From contig NZ_BAAAEN010000009.1 in assembly GCF_039523035.1 (NCBI RefSeq), forward strand, positions 1 through 64,000: a stretch of 64,000 nt of DNA, given 5' to 3'. The notes beneath the pieces are model-generated. The model made no database searches, was not told the DNA's origin, and saw only the letters and a program-made list of their open reading frames with translations. Source of the stretch: Pigmentiphaga daeguensis. GTDB taxonomy: Bacteria > Pseudomonadota > Gammaproteobacteria > Burkholderiales > Burkholderiaceae_B. This document shows positions 7,825 to 14,551 of the stretch, in pieces. Made by a program: the position numbers and the translations under genes. Numbering within the stretch: the first letter of the stretch is position 1; every line of letters starts with the position of its first letter.

Positions 7825-9380
7825 GTCGTCTCCTTGGGAGGGGCTGGCTCGTTGCGGCCGCCGGCAAGCGCGGCCTTGAGCTCGGTTTTCAGAACCTTGC
7901 CGTAATGGTTCTTGGGCAGTGCATCGACGAAGCGGTAGCGCTTGGGGCGCTTGAATCGCGCGATCCGGTCCAGGCACAGGCCGTCGAGCGCGGCCGGGTC
8001 CGGCGGCGGGCCGCCCCGGGGCACGACGAAGGCCACGACCTCCTCGCCCCATTCCGGGTCGGGCGCGCCGACCACCGCGACCTCGGCCACGCCGGGATGG
8101 GCCAGCAGCACTTCCTCGATTTCGCGCGGGTAGATGTTAGAGCCCCCCGAGATGATGACGTCCTTGGAGCGGTCCTTCAGCGTCAGGAAGCCTTCCGCGT
8201 CCAGCACGCCGACGTCGCCGGTCCACAGCCACCCGCCGCGCAGCGCCCGGGCGGTGGCCTCGGGGTCGCGCCAGTAGCCGGCCATGACCACGTCGCCGCG
8301 CACCTGGACCTCGCCGATCTCGCCGTCGGGCAGCGGTTCGCCGCGTTCGTCGGCCACGCGTATCTCTACCTGGGACTGGGCGTAGCCCACCGAGGCCAGG
8401 CGCTCGAGCCAGCGCGGATGGCCCCGGTCGGCCAGTTGCCGGCGGGACAGCGCCGTGATCGTCATGGGCGACTCGCCCTGGCCGTAGATCTGGACGAAGC
8501 GGTCGCCCATCACGGCGAGCCCGCGCCGGATGTCCTCCACGTACATGGGGCCGCCGCCGTAGACGATGGTCTTGAAGCCGGACGGATCGGCATCCGTGGC
8601 CTCGAGGTGGGCCACCAGCCGCTTGACCATGGTGGGCGCCGCGAACATCGACAGCCGGTCCACGCCGGCCGCCAGGGCGGCCAGCTCTGCGGGATCGAAG
8701 CCGCCGGACTCCGGCACCACGTGGCGTGCCGCGGCGGCCATGTGCGGCAGGCTGTACAGCCCCGCGCCATGGGACATGGGCGCGGCATACACGGCGGCGT
8801 CGTCCGCATCCACCGGATCGACGTCCGAGAAGTAGCAGGCCGTCATGGCGAGCAGCATGCGGTTCGTCTGCATGACGCCCTTCGGGCGCCCGGTGGTGCC
8901 CGAGGTATAGAACAGCCAGGCGAGGTCCTCGGGCCGGCGCGGGGCGGGCGGCACCGGGGCGGCGTCCAAGAGGTTCCGGTAGCCGGCCGTGCCGGTCTCG
9001 AACACGCGACGGATCGCCGGCGCCTCGCCCAGCAGGGGCAGCAGGCCCGTGGCCAGTTCCGGGGCGGTGAAGAGCGCGCCGGCCTCGGCATGCTCCAGGA
9101 TGAACAGCGCCTCGCGCGGATGCAGCTTCGCATTAATGGGCACGACCGCCAGCCCGGCCCACCAGGCACCGTACATGGCTTCCAGGTATTGCGGGCAATT
9201 GGGCATGAACAGCGCCACCCGGTCGCCGGGCTTGAGGCCGTGGCCGCGCAGGCCGCCGGCGATGGCCGCCGCGCGCGCGGCCAGCCCGCGGTAGTCGAGC
9301 AGCCGCGAGGCGCCGTGGTAGACGGCCGGGCGATCGCCGTGGGTCCGCGCCGCGCGGACCAGTAATTGGACGACATTCAT
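7821..9380 (-). CDS. AMP-dependent acyl-CoA ligase
   Basis: A 519-residue member of the ANL superfamily, which activates a carboxylic acid with ATP and joins it to CoA. The P-loop YTSGTTGRPKG, the A5 motif GQGES, the A7 motif WLWTGDVG, the hinge DRSKDVIISGG and the catalytic lysine near the end (KNHYGKVLK) are all intact. Length and motif order fit the long/medium-chain or aryl-acid ligases. The ATG at 9380 gives MNVVQLLVRAARTHGDRPA, a normal N-terminus. It lies between the thiolase-like gene (10-base gap) and the Bug receptor (overlap), which implies the imported acid is turned into a CoA thioester. The substrate is unknown. Confidence 0.9.
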   Translation of the reverse strand: MNVVQLLVRAARTHGDRPAVYHGASRLLDYRGLAARAAAIAGGLRGHGLKPGDRVALFMPNCPQYLEAMYGAWWAGLAVVPINAKLHPREALFILEHAEAGALFTAPELATGLLPLLGEAPAIRRVFETGTAGYRNLLDAAPVPPAPRRPEDLAWLFYTSGTTGRPKGVMQTNRMLLAMTACYFSDVDPVDADDAAVYAAPMSHGAGLYSLPHMAAAARHVVPESGGFDPAELAALAAGVDRLSMFAAPTMVKRLVAHLEATDADPSGFKTIVYGGGPMYVEDIRRGLAVMGDRFVQIYGQGESPMTITALSRRQLADRGHPRWLERLASVGYAQSQVEIRVADERGEPLPDGEIGEVQVRGDVVMAGYWRDPEATARALRGGWLWTGDVGVLDAEGFLTLKDRSKDVIISGGSNIYPREIEEVLLAHPGVAEVAVVGAPDPEWGEEVVAFVVPRGGPPPDPAALDGLCLDRIARFKRPKRYRFVDALPKNHYGKVLKTELKAALAGGRNEPAPPKETT

Positions 9381-9390
9381 CGGGCGGGTC

Positions 9391-10560
9391 CTAAGCTGCG
9401 CGTTCCAGCACGCTGACGTAGTTGGCGACCACGGAACCGCCCATGTTGAAGACGCCGGCCAGTTCGGCGCCGGGCACCTGGATGTCCCCGGCCTCGCCGC
9501 ACAGCTGCATGGCCGCCATGACGTGCATGGACACGCCCGTGGCGCCGACCGGATGGCCCTTGGCCTTGAGGCCGCCCGACGGATTGACGGGCAGCGCGCC
9601 GCCCGGCGCCACCGTGCCGTCGTCGACGCAGCGCGCGCCCTGGCCGGCCTCGGCCAGCCCCATGGCTTCGTAGCTGAGCAGCTCGGCAATGGTGAAGCAG
9701 TCGTGGACCTCGGCCAGGTCGAGGTCGCGGATGCCGATGCCGGCTTCGTCCAGCGCGCGCCGCCAGGCCCGCCGCGGTCCTTCGAAGGCGACCGGGTCGC
9801 GCCGGGACATGGGCAGGAAGTCGTTGACCTGGACCGTGGAGCGAAAGCGCACGGCGCGGCGGAAGTCGCGCGCCAGCGGGGCGGCGGTCAGCACCAGCGC
9901 GGCGGCGCCGTCGGCGACGGTGGAGCAATCGGTCTTGCGCAGCGGCGCGGCGATGATGGGATTGCGCTCGGACACGGTGTTGCAGAAATCGAAGCCCAGG
10001 TCGCGGCGCAGGTGGGCGAGCGGGTTGCGGGCGCCGTTGGCGTGGTTCTTGGCCGCGATCCGCGCCAGGGTCGCGCCGTGGTCGCCGTGGCGGGCGAAAT
10101 ACTCCCGGGCGATCAGGGCGAAGATGCCGGGAAAGGTCAGGCCGCGCGAGCCTTCCTCGCGATGGTGGCTTGCGCGGGCCAGCGCCGCGGTCACGGCCGG
10201 CCCGTCTGCGGCCGTCATCTTCTCGGCCCCCACCACCAGGGCGACGCGGACCCGGCCCGAGCCGATGGCGTCCAGTGCGGCATGGATGGCGGCCGATCCG
10301 GAAGCGCAGGCGTTCTCCAGGCGCACGGTGGGCGTGAAGCGGAAATCGTCGTCGGCGCCGAAGGGCAGGGAGGAAGGAAAGCCGTCGGGCACCATGCCGG
10401 CGTTGAAGTGGGAGACGAACACCGCGTCCACGTCCCGCGCCCGCAGGCCGGCGTCGGCCAGCGCCAGGCGCGTGGATTCGACCATCAGCCCCTCCAGGTC
10501 GAAGTGGTCCAGGCGGCCGAAGGGGGTGTGGCCCCATCCGACGATGCAGGGGGTGTCCAT
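9391..10560 (-). CDS. Thiolase-superfamily protein (acetyl-CoA acetyltransferase-like)
   Basis: A 389-residue thiolase-fold protein of the SCP-x/lipid-transfer type often found in side-chain degradation operons. The nucleophilic Cys85 sits in ENACASGSAA. The C-terminal block NPSGGLKAKGHPVGATG carries the conserved His, and EVHDCFTIAE supplies the NEAF-equivalent segment. The second thiolase cysteine (CxG near the C-terminus) is not obvious (the end reads FNMGGSVVANYVSVLERAA), a feature of this subfamily that makes true biosynthetic thiolase activity uncertain. It is the first gene of the minus-strand operon, so its promoter must lie in the 406-base spacer it shares divergently with mraZ. Confidence 0.85.
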   Translation of the reverse strand: MDTPCIVGWGHTPFGRLDHFDLEGLMVESTRLALADAGLRARDVDAVFVSHFNAGMVPDGFPSSLPFGADDDFRFTPTVRLENACASGSAAIHAALDAIGSGRVRVALVVGAEKMTAADGPAVTAALARASHHREEGSRGLTFPGIFALIAREYFARHGDHGATLARIAAKNHANGARNPLAHLRRDLGFDFCNTVSERNPIIAAPLRKTDCSTVADGAAALVLTAAPLARDFRRAVRFRSTVQVNDFLPMSRRDPVAFEGPRRAWRRALDEAGIGIRDLDLAEVHDCFTIAELLSYEAMGLAEAGQGARCVDDGTVAPGGALPVNPSGGLKAKGHPVGATGVSMHVMAAMQLCGEAGDIQVPGAELAGVFNMGGSVVANYVSVLERAA

Positions 10561-10894
10561 GGCGTCTCCTTGGTGGCGTCCGTCCCAGTGGGAAGACGCA
10601 TGTCGTTATGGAGGCCATTATTTCCAGCCGCGCCTGCCGGGCCTAGTCGTAGGAATACGCTAGTAGCGCCCCCGGGCGCGTAGGCCGAGGGCCGCGGGAC
10701 CCGCGTGGCGCCTGGGCAAGGGGCATTGTTTTGTTACCTTGTCGCCCCTTTTATGTCACTCCCCGGTTTTTCTTCAGACGACACCTTCACTTCAAATGCC
10801 AATGCACTGATTTCATGGAACATTTCGCAATGTGAAGGTTCGAGAAAGTGCACCTAAGTCCTTGTTACTAATGAAGAAACCGTGTCCGAGCGGC
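10561..10894. other. Divergent spacer between the thiolase operon and dcw cluster
   Basis: No gene is visible. The spacer has two inverted repeats: AAGGGGC (10718-10724) with GCCCCTT (10744-10750), and ACCTTCAC (10783-10790) with GTGAAGGT (10832-10839). The first could be a weak hairpin followed by TTT; the second is too widely spaced to interpret. AT content rises towards 10850, as expected in front of the dcw promoter. I could not place a confident promoter for the minus-strand thiolase operon. Confidence 0.4.
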
Positions 10895-10923
10895 TTGACC
10901 CCGCGTAATCGCTCATTTAGAGT
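10895..10923 (+). promoter_or_regulatory. Likely sigma70 promoter of the dcw cluster (Pmra)
   Basis: A TTGACC hexamer at 10895-10900 and TAGAGT at 10918-10923 are 17 bases apart, the best spacing for a sigma70 promoter. This puts the start of transcription near 10930, some 37 bases before mraZ. The -10 hexamer overlaps the first MraZ box, which fits autorepression. The -10 match is imperfect, so the placement is by inference. Confidence 0.5.
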
Positions 10924-10956
10924 GGGAAATAGTAGAATTTTGTGCAAAAAAGTGGG
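10922..10956 (+). promoter_or_regulatory. MraZ operator: four 10-bp-phased boxes
   Basis: GTGGG at 10922-10926 and 10952-10956 bracket two degenerate boxes, GTAGA at 10932 and GTGCA at 10942. All four are separated by exactly five bases. MraZ is known to bind direct GTGGG-type repeats with 5-base spacers upstream of its own gene. The array runs from the -10 region to the mraZ ribosome binding site, so MraZ bound here would block both polymerase and perhaps ribosome. Confidence 0.75.
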
Positions 10957-10966
10957 GTGAGAAGCC

Positions 10967-11395
10967 GTGTTTCAGGGCAGCAGCGCGCTGACGCTCGATG
11001 CGAAGGGAAGGGTATCCATCCCTACCCGGCATCGTGACGCGCTGATGATGCAGGCCGAAGGCCGGCTGACCCTGACCCGGCACCCCGACGGTTGCCTTCT
11101 GATCTACCCCCGTCCCACCTGGGAGGTGAAGCGCGAGCAGATCGCGGCGTTCCCGATGCAGGCGCGCGCGCTGCAACGGCTGCTGCTGGGCAATGCCCAG
11201 GATGTCGAGCTCGACAGCGCGGGCCGCATCCTGATCGCTCCCGAGCTGCGCACCGCCGCCGCCCTGACGCGCGAGGTGATGCTGCTCGGCCTGGGCGCTC
11301 ACTTCGAGCTGTGGGACGCTGCCGTTCTGGCCCAGCGCGAGCAGGAGATGCTGGCGCAGGGCATGCCCGAAGTCCTGAACCAGTTTTCTTTCTGA
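10967..11395 (+). CDS. mraZ: Transcriptional regulator / division protein MraZ
   Basis: A 142-residue protein with two AbrB-like SpoVT halves, each containing the DxxGR core: LDAKGRVSIP at about residues 9-18 and LDSAGRILIAP at about 83-93. MraZ forms a ring and represses the dcw promoter by binding the repeats just upstream. The GTG start at 10967 follows a GGGGTGAGA site and gives the classic FQGSSALTLDAKGR N-terminus. It is the first gene of the dcw cluster, followed after 4 bases by rsmH. Confidence 0.95.
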   Translation: MFQGSSALTLDAKGRVSIPTRHRDALMMQAEGRLTLTRHPDGCLLIYPRPTWEVKREQIAAFPMQARALQRLLLGNAQDVELDSAGRILIAPELRTAAALTREVMLLGLGAHFELWDAAVLAQREQEMLAQGMPEVLNQFSF

Positions 11396-11399
11396 CGCC

Positions 11400-12461
11400 G
11401 TGACGACCCCATTCCTGCATCGGCCCGTCCTGCTCGAGCCGACGATAGACGCGTTGGCCGTACCCGCCGACGGCGTTGGCGCCGGGGTATGGGTCGACGC
11501 CACTTTCGGGCGGGGCGGCCACACGCGCGAGCTGCTTGCGCGGCTGGGGCCCGAGGCCAGGCTGGTGGTGTTCGACAAGGATCCGCAGGCCATCGCGGTG
11601 GCGCGCGCGCTGGCCGGGCAGGACCGCCGGGTGACGGTGGTCCACGAGGGTTTCGGCGGACTGGCCGAGGAAATGTCCCGGCTGGGGATCGCCCGCATTC
11701 GCGGCCTGATGATGGACCTGGGTATTTCGTCTCCGCAGATCGACGATGCCGAGCGTGGATTTTCCTTCATGCGCGACGGCCCGCTCGACATGCGGATGGA
11801 TACGACACGCGGCGAAACCGCCGCGCAATGGCTCGCCCATGCGAGCATCGATGACATGCGGGAGGTCATAGCACGCTATGGTGAAGAACGGTTTGCTTTC
11901 CAGATTGCAAAGGCGATTGCAGCTGGCCGCGAGAAACGGCCTGTCACGACCACAGGCGAGCTTGCCGACATCGTGGCTGGTGCAGTCCGCACGAGGGAGA
12001 AGGGCCAGCATCCAGCGACCCGCACCTTTCAGGCTCTACGGATTCACCTCAATCAGGAGCTTGAAGAGCTCCCGCGTGCGCTAGCCGCGGCGCTCGACCT
12101 GTTGGAGCCCGGCGGCCGGCTGGCGGTGATCAGCTTCCATTCGCTGGAAGACCGCATCGTCAAGCAGTTCATCGCCGCCGCGGCCCGGCCCGGCGCGGAA
12201 ACCGCGCGCCTGCCGCTGCGCGAGAGCGAGCGGCCGCAGCCCGTGCTGGCCTCGATCGGCCGCATCCTGCCCACCGAGACCGAGGTCGCCGCCAATCCCC
12301 GCGCCCGCTCGGCGGTGCTGCGGGTGGCCGAGCGTACCCATACGGCCCTGCCGGCCGAGGGCGGCAGGGCTTTCGTCAAGACGCCCGAGGCGGCCGCAGC
12401 CAAGCGGCGCCCGCCGGCCCGGACGCGCACCCCGCGCGCCCATTCTTTCGCCAGCGCATAG
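11400..12461 (+). CDS. rsmH: 16S rRNA m4C1402 methyltransferase RsmH
   Basis: A 353-residue SAM-dependent methyltransferase (also called MraW) that makes N4-methylcytidine at position 1402 of 16S rRNA. The SAM-binding region reads WVDATFGRGGHTRELL and FDKDPQAI. GLMMDLGISSPQID and RTFQALRIHLNQELEEL are family signatures, and GGRLAVISFHSLEDRIVK completes the active site. The GTG start 4 bases after mraZ gives TTPFLHRPVLLEPTIDAL. The C-terminal 30 residues are a basic, low-complexity tail (KRRPPARTRTPR). It is co-transcribed with mraZ and ftsL. Confidence 0.95.
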   Translation: MTTPFLHRPVLLEPTIDALAVPADGVGAGVWVDATFGRGGHTRELLARLGPEARLVVFDKDPQAIAVARALAGQDRRVTVVHEGFGGLAEEMSRLGIARIRGLMMDLGISSPQIDDAERGFSFMRDGPLDMRMDTTRGETAAQWLAHASIDDMREVIARYGEERFAFQIAKAIAAGREKRPVTTTGELADIVAGAVRTREKGQHPATRTFQALRIHLNQELEELPRALAAALDLLEPGGRLAVISFHSLEDRIVKQFIAAAARPGAETARLPLRESERPQPVLASIGRILPTETEVAANPRARSAVLRVAERTHTALPAEGGRAFVKTPEAAAAKRRPPARTRTPRAHSFASA

Positions 12462-12470
12462 GAGGCCGGC

Positions 12471-12821
12471 ATGGGGCGCCTGCTCTTCGTCCTGACGGTG
12501 GCCCTGATAGGGTGCGCGCTGTCCCTGGTCAGCAGCCAGTACAAGGCGCGCAGCCTGTTCGTCGAACTGGAGCGCGCCCAGGCCGTGGCGCGCGACCTGG
12601 ACGTGGACTGGCGCCGGCTGCAGCTCGAGCAGACCGACCACGCCAAGCATGCGCTGATCGATAGCGTGGCCCGCACCACGCTCAAGATGGAACCGGTCAC
12701 GCCCGCGCGCACCATCTACCTCGCGCAGTCGCGCGACGCGCAGAGCGGCCCGGCCCTGCTGCCCTATGGTCCGCCGGGCGTGCCCCTGCCGACCAAGCCG
12801 AAAGCGGGAGGTGCGCGATGA
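12471..12821 (+). CDS. ftsL: Cell division protein FtsL
   Basis: A small 116-residue bitopic division protein. A hydrophobic span at residues 4-21 (LLFVLTVALIGCALSLVS) is followed by a heptad-like periplasmic coil (ARSLFVELERAQAVARDLDVDWRRLQLEQ), as expected for the FtsQLB complex partner of FtsB. The C-terminal 30 residues are Pro/Gly-rich. Sequence conservation of FtsL is low, so the identification rests mainly on topology and its invariable place between rsmH and ftsI, with a 4-base overlap into ftsI. Confidence 0.9.
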   Translation: MGRLLFVLTVALIGCALSLVSSQYKARSLFVELERAQAVARDLDVDWRRLQLEQTDHAKHALIDSVARTTLKMEPVTPARTIYLAQSRDAQSGPALLPYGPPGVPLPTKPKAGGAR

Positions 12822-14551
12822 AACGCGTCCGTTTCTCGTCCGAGAATCCTGTCCTGAACCTGAAGCTGCCCGCGTGGCGGTCGCGCTTCGTGCTGTTCCT
12901 GCTGTTCGCCGGTTTCACCGCGCTGGTCGTCCGCGCGCTGTACCTGCAGGGGCTGTCGAACGAGTTCCTGCAGAAGCAGGGCGAGTCCCGCTATGCCCGC
13001 ACGCTGGTGCTGCCGGCCTCCCGCGGCAAGATCACCGACCGCAACGGGGTCGTGGTGGCGTCCAGCGTGCCTGCCCGCGCCGTCTGGGCCATCCCCGAGG
13101 ACGTGAAGGCGCCCCCCGGTGCGCTGGCCGAACTGGCCAAGCTGCTGGAAATCCCGCTGCGCGACCTGCAGCGCAAGCTGGCCAACGAAGACAAGACCTT
13201 CGTCTACCTGAAGCGGCAGGTGCCGGTGGACGTGGCCGAGAAGGTGGCGGCGCTGGGCCTGGACGGCATCCACCAGCAGCGCGAGACGCTGCGCTACTAC
13301 CCCGAGGGCGAGGTGCTCGGCCATGTGCTGGGTTTCACCAACGTCGAGGACCGCGGCCAGGAAGGCATCGAGCTGGCCTACAATTCCCAGTTGGCTGGCC
13401 GTGCGGGCAGCCGCCGGGTCATCAAGGACCGCCTGGGCAGGGTGGTCGAGGACGTGCAGGCGGTGCGTGCGCCCGCCAATGGTCACGACCTGACCCTGTC
13501 CATCGATACCCGGGTGCAGTACCTAGTGTTTTCGCAGTTGCAAGAAGCCGTCGAGCGCCACAAGGCCAAGGGTGGCGCCGCCATCGTGGTGGATACCCGC
13601 ACCGGGGAGATCCTCGCCCTGGCGAACATGCCCACCTACAACCCCAATCACCGCGAGACCCTGACCGGGGCGCGCCTGCGCAACCGCGCGCTGACCGACA
13701 CCTTCGAGCCGGGCTCGACCATCAAGCCGTTCTCGATCGCGCTGGCGCTGGACCTGGGCCGGGTGCAGCCCACCACCGTGGTCGACACCGGCGGCGGCCG
13801 CATGAACTTCTACGGGCGCACCATTTCGGACACCCACGGCTATGGCAAGCTGGATGTGGCCGGCGTGGTCCAGAAGTCCAGCAACATCGGCACCACCCTG
13901 ATCTCCCAGCGCCTCGAGAACAAGGAGATGTGGGAGAAATACACGGAACTCGGCCTGGGCCAGGCGCCCAAGCTGGATTTCCCCGGCGCGGTGGCGGGCC
14001 GCCTGCGCCCCTATGACAAGTGGAAGCCGATCGAGAAGGCCACCATGTCCTATGGCTACGGCCTGTCGGTGTCGCTGGTGCAGATGGCCCATGCCTACAC
14101 CGCCTTCGCGCGCGACGGCGACACCGTGCCCCTTACCTTCCTGAAGACCGAGCGCCCGCCCGCCGGCACCCGCATCTATTCCTCGAAGACCGCGCGCACG
14201 ATGCGCCAGATGCTCGAGGCGGTGGTGGGACCGGGCGGCACGGCCTCGCAGGCGCAGGTCATGGGCTATCGCGTGGCCGGCAAGACCGGCACTGCGCGCA
14301 AGATCATCAACGGGGCCTATGCCACCAAGTATGTCGCCTCGTTCTCGGGTTTCGCGCCGGTGTCGAATCCGCGCATCGTCGTGGCGGTCATGATCGACGA
14401 ACCCACGGCGGGCAGCATCTATGGCGGCGCGGTGGCCGGTCCGGTTTTCTCCAAGATCACCGGCGGGACGCTGCGCATGCTGGGCGTCGAACCCGATGCG
14501 CCGTTCAAGTCGCTCGTCATTCCCGAGCATCCGCTGGAGGACAGCCTGTGA
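12818..14551 (+). CDS. ftsI: Septal transpeptidase FtsI (PBP3)
   Basis: A 577-residue class B penicillin-binding protein that cross-links peptidoglycan at the septum. It has an N-terminal membrane anchor (about 24-40, FVLFLLFAGFTALVVRAL), a dimerisation/pedestal domain (RGKITDRNGVVVASS at 69-83), and a transpeptidase domain with all three motifs: S300-TIK (EPGSTIKPF), SSN at 354-356 and KTGT at 489-492. It works with FtsW and the FtsQLB complex. The start overlaps ftsL by 4 bases (ATGA), and its stop overlaps the GTG start of murEF. Confidence 0.96.
   Translation: MKRVRFSSENPVLNLKLPAWRSRFVLFLLFAGFTALVVRALYLQGLSNEFLQKQGESRYARTLVLPASRGKITDRNGVVVASSVPARAVWAIPEDVKAPPGALAELAKLLEIPLRDLQRKLANEDKTFVYLKRQVPVDVAEKVAALGLDGIHQQRETLRYYPEGEVLGHVLGFTNVEDRGQEGIELAYNSQLAGRAGSRRVIKDRLGRVVEDVQAVRAPANGHDLTLSIDTRVQYLVFSQLQEAVERHKAKGGAAIVVDTRTGEILALANMPTYNPNHRETLTGARLRNRALTDTFEPGSTIKPFSIALALDLGRVQPTTVVDTGGGRMNFYGRTISDTHGYGKLDVAGVVQKSSNIGTTLISQRLENKEMWEKYTELGLGQAPKLDFPGAVAGRLRPYDKWKPIEKATMSYGYGLSVSLVQMAHAYTAFARDGDTVPLTFLKTERPPAGTRIYSSKTARTMRQMLEAVVGPGGTASQAQVMGYRVAGKTGTARKIINGAYATKYVASFSGFAPVSNPRIVVAVMIDEPTAGSIYGGAVAGPVFSKITGGTLRMLGVEPDAPFKSLVIPEHPLEDSL

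Noticed and set aside
10642..10653. CCTAGTCGTAGG dyad near the thiolase operon start as its operator
   Set aside because: Arms of only four bases are expected often by chance in a spacer of this length.
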